From Rhizobium sp. ACO-34A (GTDB lineage: Bacteria > Pseudomonadota > Alphaproteobacteria > Rhizobiales > Rhizobiaceae): DNA of 64,000 nucleotides. Below, in pieces: positions 8,464 through 17,404 of this stretch (position 1 is the stretch's first letter; each line of letters begins with the position of its first letter). Location of the stretch: assembly GCA_002600635.1 (NCBI GenBank), contig CP021371.1:3847001-3911000 (forward strand), written 5' to 3'. The notes below the pieces were generated by a model that saw only the letters and a program-made list of their open reading frames with translations, did not search any database and had not been told where the DNA came from. Position numbers and translations under genes: made by a program.

Positions 8464-11400
8464 TTCCGCCGGTTCCGGGATGTCCTTGAACTGGTCGTGC
8501 CAGAACTTCTGGGTCTCGGGATTGACCTCGGCATCCGGTGCAAGATCCGTCGCATAGGTCGCGAACGAAAGAGCCGGATCGAACTCGGGGTCTTCCCACC
8601 CATCAGGGCGGAATAGGCCACAGACAGTTCCTCCACCAGCACGTTCATCGACCAGCCGTCGCAGACGATGTGATGGGCGGTGAAGACGAAGGCGTGCCGG
8701 TCCGTGCCGAGCTTGACGAGCCTTGCCCGCGCCAGCGGCCCCTGTACCAGATCGAAGGGCATATGCGCTTCATCGTCGGTGATCGCCCGAAGCACGTCCT
8801 CGCCATCGCCTTCCTGCGACAGATCGATAGTATCGACGGCAAGATCGAAGTCGGGGATGAAGCTGAAACGCTCGCCGTTGCGGTCGAAGCGAATGTGCAG
8901 GGCGTCATGCCGGTCGATGACCGTCTTCAGCGCCCTGAGAAAGGTAGCCTGATCGAGGGAGCCGTCGAGCGTCAGCGTGAAGGACTCGTTGAAGGAGCAG
9001 GATGCCTCTTCGCCAAGCTGGGCAGCGAGCCAGATTTCCGACTGGGCCTCCGTCAGCGGAGCCGATTGAGGCCGCTCGGCTGCAGTGACGACCTTCTTGA
9101 CCGGTGCATCACGGGTGATCGCCGGCACGCTGACGCCCTTCGGCGCCAGAATGCCGACGGATTGCAGCGCGTCGACGCCATCGCGGTAGGCCTTGGCGAT
9201 TGCCTGGAAATCCGCTTCGCTGTGTTCCGTCGTCAGGAAGCAGGGATAGCCATCCTGCGTGTGGATGCCGTTCATCCTCATGATGGGATAGAGCAGCCCG
9301 CCGAGCGGATCGAGACCGCTGAAATCCGTATAGAACCAGCTCTTGTAGCCGTTGACGACCGGACCGATGCCACGCTTTTCGAGATCGGAGTTGATTTCCG
9401 CGACGAGCGCTTCCGTGCGCGTTGCGACGCGGTCGTAAAGTGCGGCACCCTCGCCCTTGATATGTTCGAGCACCGCCTTGACGGCCGACAGCACGACCGG
9501 ATGGCGAACAAAGGTGCCGGCAAAGAAGGTCGGGGCCACCATCGGGACGGAATCGTCGCCATAATTCCAGTAACCGCCGTCGAGCGCATCCATGAAGCGG
9601 CTGTTGCCCGTCAGGACACCGATCGGCATGCCGCCGCCGACCACCTTGCCGTAGGTGGCCATGTCACCCCGGATACCCCACACGGCCTGCATGCCGCCCG
9701 AGTGAACACGGAAACCGGTCACGACCTCGTCGAATACGAGGGCGAATTCCGATGCGGTCGCGATTTCCCTGAGGCTGCGGACGAATTCCTGCGGCCTGAG
9801 TTCGGGATGGCGGCTCTGCACCGGCTCGATGATGACGGCAGCCACCTCGTCGGCGTTGGCGCGGATCCAGTCGAGGCTTTCCGGCGAACCGTAGCGCAGG
9901 ACCACCATGTTGGCGACGGAGCCGTTGGGGATGCCGGCCGCAATCGGCAGCGCGACGGGGTTGGTCGTGCGGTTACGGCCCTTGACCAGAACCTCGTCGA
10001 ACTGGCCGTGATAGTCGTTGGCGAAGATCACGATCCGCTCGCGACCGGTAACGGCGCGCGCCACGCGCATTGCGGCCATGACGGCTTCCGAACCGGTATT
10101 GCAGAAGGTCACGCGCTCATGGCCCGTGAGTTCACAGACCAGCTCGGCCGCTTCGCCGGCAAGCAGCGTCTGCGGACCGATGGCGAAACCGGCATCCATC
10201 TGCTTCTTCATCGCCTCGACCACGAAATCCGGCGCATGGCCGAAGGCCGTCTGGCCGAACCCGTTGACCAGATCGATGTATTCGTGGCCGTCGATGTCCC
10301 AGATGCGCGAACCCTTCGAGCGGTTGGAAACAATCGGGAAGATCATCTCCTTCCAGTCGGCGCGAAAACCGGATGCGGTGCGCGGGTCGGCATGGCGACG
10401 GCGGTTCGCCTCGGTAAATGCCTTTGATCCCTTGTTCCGCTCTGCGTAGGTCGCGATGATGTTGTCGATGAATGCCTTCTTTTCCGGTGTCAGTTCGGGA
10501 GCATTGCTCTTTGCGCCGGGACGATAAAGCTTGATGCGTTCCGTGCCGATTTCTCCCTGATCCTCGGTCGAGGCGGCCGATGCCGCTACAGGTGCCGGCG
10601 TTGCTGCAACTGGCTGCGGAGCGGATTGGGCAAAGGAAGGCTGAACCGCAGGCAGGGCCGCGGGAACACCCGAAGCGGCCCCTGCTGCCTGGAGAACCTG
10701 GAACTGCTGCGCAAACAGCGTCTGCGCCAGGCTGAGTTGTGATTGCAGGACGGCCTCAAGGCTGGAGTCGAGACCGCCACCGCGCTGCGTCGTGACCCCG
10801 TCGGCGGATGCTGCCGGCATGACCATGGCTGCCGCCATTGGCGGAGCCGTCGCGACAGGCTGGGAAACGGCGGCGGGAGCGGATGCCACGACGGGCGCGG
10901 GCTGCGGTGCACGCTCGGGCTCCGGCGGCATTGCGCCGTCCAGATACCGCGCAAGATCGGCGACCGACGGGATGTTGCTCAACAATTCCCGGAACGAAAT
11001 CTTGATACCGAACTGCTTGTCGATCTTCTGGGCGAACTGCCCGATGAAAAGGGAGTCGAAACCGAGTTCGAGGAAGGTGTTCGCCTTGCAATCGGCGTCA
11101 AGCGTTTCTCCGGACATGTCGCTGAGCAAAGCAAGCAGCGATGTTTCCAGTTCGGGAATACGGGTTGCAGCAGCAGCCGGAGAAGAGCTGATAGTACTCA
11201 TGATTTCTATCTCGCCGTTGGGTTCTACTAAGGACAATGGAGGTTGAAGTGCAGCAGCGCTGGCGGCACGGCGCGCGGAAGGCGGCGCGTCGATCCAGTG
11301 GCGCTGGCGCTGGAAGGGATAGGTAGGAAGAGGCAGGTTGCGCTCGCTTCCCTCGGGAAGCGCGGGCCAGGGGATTTCCCGGCTTGCCATCCAGAGCTTG

Positions 11401-13997
11401 CCATGCGCTTCCGCGAGCATGTCCACCGCTGCGTCGGCGCGGTCATGTTCCGGCATGGACTGAATGATCGCGGAAACGCCGCCACGGCCGATGGTCTGGG
11501 AGGCGAACACCGAAAGGGTTCGTCCGGGGCCGACCTCGAGAAGAACCGGTTTCTGATCCTTGCAGAGCGCGAAAAGCCCGTCGGAAAAACGCACGGCCTC
11601 CCGGCAATGCCGCGCCCAGTAGTCGGGCGAGCGGCCAAGCTCGTCCGTCTGCCAGTTGCCGGTCACGCAGGAGATGTAGGGAATGGTCGCGGTTCCATAG
11701 GTCACCTTCGCCGCCTGCTTCCGCAGATCGTCGATACAGGGCTCCATCATCGCCGAATGGAAGGCGTGGGACGTATGCAGCCGGCTGAAAGCGATGCCCG
11801 CCTTTTCAAGCTCGACGCAGACGTCATCGATATCCTTGAAGGGACCCGATGCGACGCAGAGCTTCGGCGCATTGATGGCGGCGATCTCGGCGCTGCCGCG
11901 CAGGTATTGCTCCAGCACGTCGGGTGCCGCGCGAACGGAGAGCATCGCTCCCTGCGGCTGCTTCTGCATGAGCTTTCCGCGGGTGGCCACCAGCGTCAGC
12001 GCATCCTCGAAGGAAATGGCATTGGCAAGCGTCGCCGCCACGAACTCGCCAACGCTGTGGCCGATCATGGCGTCGGGCTTGAGGCCCCGGCTCATCCACA
12101 GCCGCGCCAGCGCATGTTCCACCAGATAGAGGCACGGCTGGGCGATCCGGGTGTCGCGCTGCTCCTCCGCCATGGCGTCCGTCACCGGACCCATGTGGCA
12201 GAGGTAATCGCGGACATCGACATTCGATGTCATCTTGAGCACTTCCGCGCCGCGATCGATCCAGCGGGTGAATTCCGGCTCCCGGTTATAAAGCCCTGCC
12301 CCCATGCCGACATATTGCGATCCCTGGCCGGGGAACATGAAGACGACGGGCGGCGCGACATCGGCCGCCACATTGCTGCTGATCTTCTCCGAGCGAAGCT
12401 GCTCCACCGCCGATTTCATGCTGTCGGCCGCAATGGCCACGCGATGGGCGAAGGGATGCTTCGCTTCCTGCAACGTGCGGGCAAGCCCTGAAAGCGGCAG
12501 ATCGGGATTTTTCTCCAGATGGCCCGCCAGGTTCCCCCGCATGGCGGAAAGCGCAGCCTCGCTACGGGCGGAAAGCGGCAGGATATACGGTCCTTCCCCG
12601 TCTCGGCCGACCACCTCTTCACGAGGAGGCGCCTGCTCCAGAACGACGTGGATATTGGTGCCGCCCACGCCGAACGAGCTCACGCCGGCGCGCCGGGGCG
12701 TTTCGCCTTCCGGCCACTCCACCGTTGTCGTCGGAATGTAGAAAGGGCTGCGCTCCAGATCGATCCGCGGATTGGGCGACTTGTAGTTGGGCATTGCGGG
12801 GATCTTGCCGTAATGCAGCGCAAGCGCGGTCTTGATGACGCCCGCAACACCGGCGGCGGCATCCATATGGCCGACATTGCCCTTTATCGACCCGAGCGCG
12901 CACGTGCCCTGCCCACGGGCAACGCCCGAAAAGGCGCCCTTCAGGCCGGAAAACTCGATCGGATCTCCGAGAGGCGTCGCCGTGCCATGACATTCGACAT
13001 AGCCGATGGTGGCCGGATCGATACCGGCATGGGCGATTGCCGCCGAGATCGCTTCCGCCTGCCCCTCCGCGCTGGGCGCGGTGAAGCCGATCTTGTCGGA
13101 GCCGTCATTGTTCACACCGTAGCCACGGATGACGGCATAGACGCGGTCGCCATCGCGAAGCGCGTCTTCCAGCCGCTTGAGCAACACGACGCCGGCACCG
13201 CTGGCGAACACCGTGCCGGAAGCTTCCGCATCGAAGGGCCGGCAGACGCCATCCTTCGAAACCATGCCGCCTTCCTGATAGAGATAACCACGCTTCTGCG
13301 GCAGTGTGATCGACACCCCACCGGCAAGCGCCATGTCGCAGCCATAGGTCAGGAGGTTCTGGCAGGCCTGGGAAATGGCGAGCAGCGAGGTGGAGCATGC
13401 CGATTGCAGCGTAAACGCCGGACCGCGAAGATTGAACTTGTAGGCGATGCGGGTCGCAAGTGCGTCCGCCACCGATCCGACGATCTGGTTGAAGCAGCCG
13501 ATCTGGTAATTCGAGGTGAATTCCTCCGCCTTCGACCTGTCACCAAGCACGTTGTTGATGAGGTAGGTCGGCATCGAGCAGCCGGCGAAAACTCCGACAA
13601 GGCCGGTATCGGCATAAGGGTCATAACCGGCGCTCTCCAGCGCTTCCCAGCAGACCTCAAGGAAGACACGGTGCTGCGGATCCGTCACCGCGGCCTCGCG
13701 CGGATACATGCCGAAGAATTCCGCATCGAACTCTTCGACATCGGCAAGGAAAGGACGGGCGGCGACATAGTCCGCGCCCGCGCGTTCCTCATCCGTGAAC
13801 GCATCCTCGATCTCGTCAGGCGAGAAGGTGACGAAGCCGTTTCGACCCTCCTCGACAAGCTGCCAGAGCGCCTCGACGCTTGGGGCTCCGGGAAAACGGC
13901 CGGACATACCGACGATGGCAATGCCATCCGGCGCATAGGCTTCTTCGTGGCCGCCCTCGCCCGAGCTGCTGTTAAGCGACTGATCGTCTTCCGTCAT
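8403..13997 (-). CDS. Hybrid PKS-NRPS: KS-AT-ACP-aminotransferase-C (frameshifted at 3' end)
   Basis: 1864 residues as read, of which the last ~65 are out of frame. In order: ketosynthase at about 20-450 with active-site SACSTSLL and downstream HGTATPLGDP and GNVGHMDAAAG; acyltransferase at about 545-850 with GHSVGEF and HAFH, the latter typical of malonyl-CoA; ACP at about 940-1010 (ELGFDSLFIG). An Ala/Pro-rich linker follows, then a class III aminotransferase at about 1200-1610 with PLP Lys in ATYGKVVGGGMPIG. The N-terminal half of a condensation domain has an intact HHIVCDG. There is no KR, DH or ER. The order resembles the KS-ACP-AMT-C arrangement of MycA/ItuA-type synthases, where a beta-keto thioester is transaminated to a beta-amino acyl chain. 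ATGA overlap links it to the A-T gene upstream. Confidence 0.93.
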   Translation of the reverse strand: MTEDDQSLNSSSGEGGHEEAYAPDGIAIVGMSGRFPGAPSVEALWQLVEEGRNGFVTFSPDEIEDAFTDEERAGADYVAARPFLADVEEFDAEFFGMYPREAAVTDPQHRVFLEVCWEALESAGYDPYADTGLVGVFAGCSMPTYLINNVLGDRSKAEEFTSNYQIGCFNQIVGSVADALATRIAYKFNLRGPAFTLQSACSTSLLAISQACQNLLTYGCDMALAGGVSITLPQKRGYLYQEGGMVSKDGVCRPFDAEASGTVFASGAGVVLLKRLEDALRDGDRVYAVIRGYGVNNDGSDKIGFTAPSAEGQAEAISAAIAHAGIDPATIGYVECHGTATPLGDPIEFSGLKGAFSGVARGQGTCALGSIKGNVGHMDAAAGVAGVIKTALALHYGKIPAMPNYKSPNPRIDLERSPFYIPTTTVEWPEGETPRRAGVSSFGVGGTNIHVVLEQAPPREEVVGRDGEGPYILPLSARSEAALSAMRGNLAGHLEKNPDLPLSGLARTLQEAKHPFAHRVAIAADSMKSAVEQLRSEKISSNVAADVAPPVVFMFPGQGSQYVGMGAGLYNREPEFTRWIDRGAEVLKMTSNVDVRDYLCHMGPVTDAMAEEQRDTRIAQPCLYLVEHALARLWMSRGLKPDAMIGHSVGEFVAATLANAISFEDALTLVATRGKLMQKQPQGAMLSVRAAPDVLEQYLRGSAEIAAINAPKLCVASGPFKDIDDVCVELEKAGIAFSRLHTSHAFHSAMMEPCIDDLRKQAAKVTYGTATIPYISCVTGNWQTDELGRSPDYWARHCREAVRFSDGLFALCKDQKPVLLEVGPGRTLSVFASQTIGRGGVSAIIQSMPEHDRADAAVDMLAEAHGKLWMASREIPWPALPEGSERNLPLPTYPFQRQRHWIDAPPSARRAASAAALQPPLSLVEPNGEIEIMSTISSSPAAAATRIPELETSLLALLSDMSGETLDADCKANTFLELGFDSLFIGQFAQKIDKQFGIKISFRELLSNIPSVADLARYLDGAMPPEPERAPQPAPVVASAPAAVSQPVATAPPMAAAMVMPAASADGVTTQRGGGLDSSLEAVLQSQLSLAQTLFAQQFQVLQAAGAASGVPAALPAVQPSFAQSAPQPVAATPAPVAASAASTEDQGEIGTERIKLYRPGAKSNAPELTPEKKAFIDNIIATYAERNKGSKAFTEANRRRHADPRTASGFRADWKEMIFPIVSNRSKGSRIWDIDGHEYIDLVNGFGQTAFGHAPDFVVEAMKKQMDAGFAIGPQTLLAGEAAELVCELTGHERVTFCNTGSEAVMAAMRVARAVTGRERIVIFANDYHGQFDEVLVKGRNRTTNPVALPIAAGIPNGSVANMVVLRYGSPESLDWIRANADEVAAVIIEPVQSRHPELRPQEFVRSLREIATASEFALVFDEVVTGFRVHSGGMQAVWGIRGDMATYGKVVGGGMPIGVLTGNSRFMDALDGGYWNYGDDSVPMVAPTFFAGTFVRHPVVLSAVKAVLEHIKGEGAALYDRVATRTEALVAEINSDLEKRGIGPVVNGYKSWFYTDFSGLDPLGGLLYPIMRMNGIHTQDGYPCFLTTEHSEADFQAIAKAYRDGVDALQSVGILAPKGVSVPAITRDAPVKKVVTAAERPQSAPLTEAQSEIWLAAQLGEEASCSFNESFTLTLDGSLDQATFLRALKTVIDRHDALHIRFDRNGERFSFIPDFDLAVDTIDLSQEGDGEDVLRAITDDEAHMPFDLVQGPLARARLVKLGTDRHAFVFTAHHIVCDGWSMNVLVEELSVAYSALMGGKTPSSIRLFRSRPMRRILHRMPRSIPRPRSSGTTSSRTSRNRRKCRSTGPIPNSEPLPAEPAR

Positions 13998-15925
13998 GTG
14001 GAACTCCTGCGGAAATGGGATACGGTCCGTCTCTGCAATGCCGCCCTCTGGTCCGGGGTCATGGCCCTGGACGCCTGTGGGGTCTTGCCGTCGAGGAAGC
14101 GTGCGAGCTCGCGAATGGTGGGATGCTTGAACAGGGCGATCACATCGACGTTGCGCCCAAGTTCGGTCTCCAGTCCGGCGTGAACCTTCAGGAGCTGAAG
14201 CGAGGTCCCGCCGAGGTCGAAGAAATTGCGGTCGACGGGGATTTCCGCAGCCCCGAGAGCCTCCTGCCAGAGACGCGTCAGGATTTCCTCGCTGCGGCTT
14301 TCAGGCGCCTCCGGCTTTGCGCTTTCGACGGGCGGCAGGGGCAATTTCGCCCGGTCTGTCTTTCCGGCCTGTGTCAGCGGAAATTCCTTGAGCACCATGG
14401 CTGCACTCGGGATCATGTAGGCCGGCAGCGCGCTGCGCAGCTTCTCCATGACTGCCGGAAGAAAGGCCGGATTGTCGACGTCGCTTTCGCTCCGAGGATG
14501 AAGGTAGGCCACGATCCGCTTGAGAGACGGCCCCTGCTCGTGGCACGCGACAACGGCGTCCAGAACCCGCGGGTCCCTGCGCAGCGCGGCCTCGATTTCA
14601 TCGAGCTCGATGCGCTTGCCGTTGATCTTGATCTGGCGATCCCGCCTCCCCTTGAAGAACAGCGTACCATCAGCTCCCATCGTCGCGAGATCACCGGTGA
14701 GATAGCAACGCACCTCGCCGCCATCGCCGGTTTCCACCGTCACAAATTTTTCTGCGGTGAGATCGGGACGGTTGACGTAACCGATCGCCAGGCCGTCGCC
14801 GGCGAGCGCAAGCTGCCCCTCAGCACCCGCAGCCAGCGGTCGCATGTTCTCGTCGAGAATGAGCAGGTCCGTATTGGCAATGGCGCTGCCGATCGGCAGG
14901 TCCTTGGCGTCGAACCCCGCCGGAATGGTGAAGGTCGTGGCAATCACCGTCGCCTCGGTCGGACCGTAGGCATTGGTAAGGCGGCAACCGGGATGCGCGT
15001 TCTGGAAACGCCGGGCATGCTCGACCGAACCCGCCTCGCCACCGAAGAAGACATGGCGCAGGCTTGGCAGGTCTCCAACCGCATGATCGGCGAACAGGTT
15101 GAACAGGCCGGTTGTCAGCAGCATCACCGTCACACCGTTTTCGCGGATGACGTTGGAAAGCTCGGCAAGCGAAAAACTGCCGGCGGGCATGCCCGCCAGA
15201 GTGCTGCCGTTCAGCAGCGCGCCCCAGATCTCGAAGGTCGCGGCATCGAAGGAAATCGTTGCCGTGTGAAGGACGACGTCCTCGTGATCGAAAAGGACAT
15301 AGTTCTGGTCGAGCACCAGCCGCGCGATACCCCTGTGCGGAATGACGACCCCTTTGGGACGGCCGGTCGAGCCGGACGTGTACATCACATAGGCCGGATC
15401 CGCTCCGCCAACCTCCGGCAAGGTGCAGGAAATTCCAGCCGTCAGCGTGGGAAGAAGCGCGGAGAGATCTACGATCTTGCCCGCACCGACCGCAGGCAGC
15501 TCGATATCAGGCCCGTGCGCGGAATCGGTGAAAATGACCTTTGGCGCACACTCGCCGATGACATAAGCCAGATGATCGGCAGGGAAGGCCGGATCCACGG
15601 GAAGATAGGCAGCGCCGGCCTTCAGGATGCCGAGCTTGGCAACCACCGTCGAAAGCGCGCGCGGAACCAGCAGGGCGACCACTTCGCCCTTTCCCACTCC
15701 GCATGAAAGCAGGTAAGCCGCCAATGCGTCCGACAGACGGTCGAGTTCGCCATAGGTAAGGGAATAACTACCGAAGACCAGAGCCCGCGCATCGGGATCC
15801 GAATTTGCATGGTCACGGAAGATATCATGGATACTCCGCCGCCTGTCGTAATGAGCTCTTCTCTGGAGCCCTCCGTCCGACGCAATACCCGCGCCGTTCA
15901 TTCCGTAGCCTGAGGTGTAACTCAT
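13994..15925 (-). CDS. NRPS loading protein: adenylation - PCP
   Basis: 643 residues. The ATG at 15925 is preferred over an in-frame ATG at 15994 because a GGGGGAAG ribosome site sits just before it. The adenylation domain (about 30-540) shows VMYTSGSTGRPKGVV, NAYGPTEAT and a GDLATMGADG core. The carrier domain (about 560-630) has FFDLGGTSLQLL. Specificity residues read by eye are DAFLFGAVIK, which fits no code I can name with confidence but is hydrophobic. It probably activates an aliphatic amino acid and delivers it to the downstream KS. It is the first gene of the minus-strand operon, and its stop overlaps the next start. Confidence 0.9.
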   Translation of the reverse strand: MSYTSGYGMNGAGIASDGGLQRRAHYDRRRSIHDIFRDHANSDPDARALVFGSYSLTYGELDRLSDALAAYLLSCGVGKGEVVALLVPRALSTVVAKLGILKAGAAYLPVDPAFPADHLAYVIGECAPKVIFTDSAHGPDIELPAVGAGKIVDLSALLPTLTAGISCTLPEVGGADPAYVMYTSGSTGRPKGVVIPHRGIARLVLDQNYVLFDHEDVVLHTATISFDAATFEIWGALLNGSTLAGMPAGSFSLAELSNVIRENGVTVMLLTTGLFNLFADHAVGDLPSLRHVFFGGEAGSVEHARRFQNAHPGCRLTNAYGPTEATVIATTFTIPAGFDAKDLPIGSAIANTDLLILDENMRPLAAGAEGQLALAGDGLAIGYVNRPDLTAEKFVTVETGDGGEVRCYLTGDLATMGADGTLFFKGRRDRQIKINGKRIELDEIEAALRRDPRVLDAVVACHEQGPSLKRIVAYLHPRSESDVDNPAFLPAVMEKLRSALPAYMIPSAAMVLKEFPLTQAGKTDRAKLPLPPVESAKPEAPESRSEEILTRLWQEALGAAEIPVDRNFFDLGGTSLQLLKVHAGLETELGRNVDVIALFKHPTIRELARFLDGKTPQASRAMTPDQRAALQRRTVSHFRRSST

Positions 15926-16336
15926 CGGCTTCCCCCGTAACCTGGATGGTCCGAAACACGCATCGACGGGAGAAACTTCACGCGCCACTGCCAAAACGAA
16001 CCTGGCGACCGGCTTTCCCCCGTGGCCAGAATTTCACGACGGGGAGAAATGGAAAGCTGGTCATTGGGGTGAACCCGGCGACCGATAGGGACTTGCGAAC
16101 TAAGTCATTCGGCCAGTCGGGGCACGGCCGGGCGCTCCGCTCTCCCCTCTACCCCCTGTTGTCTAGCCGAAAGCACTACCATCGCCGGGCATCACACGGC
16201 CGATACGGTCGTATCGACTCCAGGGAAAACAACCACATGCGGGAAACAGACCCATGCAGGAAACAGACCCATGCAGCCGTTAAGCTACAGGCTCGCCTCC
16301 GACAATTGCGCTGATGGTGAAGATAACGGCTCGCGA
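15926..16336. promoter_or_regulatory. Upstream region of the PKS/NRPS operon with inverted and tandem repeats
   Basis: These 411 bases hold no convincing gene. They must contain the promoter of the minus-strand PKS/NRPS operon, and the region also lies downstream of the GH16 gene. A 6-4-6 palindrome (CGATAC, GGTC, GTATCG) lies at 16201-16216. A 17-bp unit, catgcRggaaacagacc, is tandemly repeated at 16236-16252 and 16253-16269, with a partial third copy to 16276. These could be operator sites. I cannot assign a regulator or a clear sigma-70 promoter. Confidence 0.45.
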
Positions 16337-17200
16337 TCAGTCGATCGTATAGGCCCTGGCATAATCGACATACATGTAGGAGGGATCGGGGGTCAGAGCC
16401 CTGACGCCCTCCTCGACCAGGGCGAGATTGATCAGCATGTACATCGGCTGGCGATGTTCCGGCTGTGTCTCGGTCTTCCACACAAGACGGCCATCGAAAT
16501 ACATCCGGATGAACGCCGGATCGATCTTTACGCCATAGGTATGAAACTCGGTCGGGTCGGCATCCTTGAAGACCTCGATGCGCTTGCCCTGGGAATAGTG
16601 CCGCCCGTCCTTGTGCCACACATGGACGACGGATGAGTAAGTTTCCGGTTTATCACCGTAGAACTCAAGTACGTCGATTTCCGCGGTCGCCTTGGAACGA
16701 TCACGGCCGATCAGCCAGAAAGCCGGCCAGACGCCGGACCCAAGCGGCAGCCGTGCCCGAATTTCGAAATAGCCGTATTGCTGGGCAAAACCGTTACCCT
16801 TGGTATCGACAGAGGCGAGCATGCCGGAGCGCCAGTCGCCCTCTGCGTCGCTGCTTGCCTCTATGCGAAGCACCCCCTCATCCGTAGTGAAGGGAAAACC
16901 TTCCTTAGGCGCAGCAAAGCGTGCGCCCCCGAAATCTCCAGACCACGGCGTATGCGCGATCCAGCGGGTTCCCGGCCCCCATTCGGAAACGTCGAGATCG
17001 TCGAATTCCTCGGAAAAGGAGAGCGTCATGGCGGTGAGGTCGATGCCATCGCCACTGTCGCCGGAAGCGGCCTCCTCGGCATGCGTAACCGGAACCAGCA
17101 GGAAAGCCGCCAGGGCCAATCCTGCAACCCAACCGCCCGAACCTCCGCGAAGACCAAAACCACACCGGAAGCTGGCGTATCGTTGCTCGAAGTACGACAT
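16337..17200 (-). CDS. Glycoside hydrolase family 16, ExoK-like secreted endoglycanase
   Basis: 287 residues with a hydrophobic segment around residues 25-40 ending near VTHAEE, consistent with a signal peptide. The catalytic GH16 signature EIDVLEFYG is present (EIDxxE, nucleophile and acid/base Glu), together with the family's GYFEIRARLPLGSGVWPAFW-type core. Family members cut beta-1,3 or beta-1,3-1,4 glucans. In rhizobia ExoK and ExsH trim succinoglycan. Its place beside a polysaccharide polymerase and pyruvyl transferase suggests it shortens the polymer made by this cluster. The gene is transcribed divergently from the polymerase. Confidence 0.9.
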   Translation of the reverse strand: MSYFEQRYASFRCGFGLRGGSGGWVAGLALAAFLLVPVTHAEEAASGDSGDGIDLTAMTLSFSEEFDDLDVSEWGPGTRWIAHTPWSGDFGGARFAAPKEGFPFTTDEGVLRIEASSDAEGDWRSGMLASVDTKGNGFAQQYGYFEIRARLPLGSGVWPAFWLIGRDRSKATAEIDVLEFYGDKPETYSSVVHVWHKDGRHYSQGKRIEVFKDADPTEFHTYGVKIDPAFIRMYFDGRLVWKTETQPEHRQPMYMLINLALVEEGVRALTPDPSYMYVDYARAYTID

Positions 17201-17404
17201 GGCAAATGCATATCGCGCCGGTCGTCTGGTCGCATAGAACCGAATTCGGATCGGCCCCTACCGAAAAAGACTTAAGCGCGGATGTAAATACAGGGGCTTT
17301 CCTTCCATGTTAAATTATCCAGCGCTCACAGATAGTTGAGCGAAGACTGAGGTTTCAATGCCCGTCGATGCCGAACTTCCGGACGCCGGGCGGGAGTTGC
17401 CGGA

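Noticed and set aside
8585..8603. Programmed -1 ribosomal frameshift in the megasynthase
   Set aside because: The codons at the junction (GGT GGG AAG ACC CCG) do not form an X XXY YYZ slippery heptamer, and the split lies inside a domain. A base loss or sequencing error is simpler.
6001..8616. Long open frames on the plus strand opposite the NRPS genes, also 3923-5935 and 8538-10427
   Set aside because: They are antisense to well-supported NRPS/PKS domains in GC-rich DNA, show no recognisable domains and lack ribosome sites. They are codon-bias shadows.
16236..16276. Short CRISPR array
   Set aside because: The 17-bp units are directly tandem with no spacers, only 2.4 copies are present, and no cas genes are nearby.
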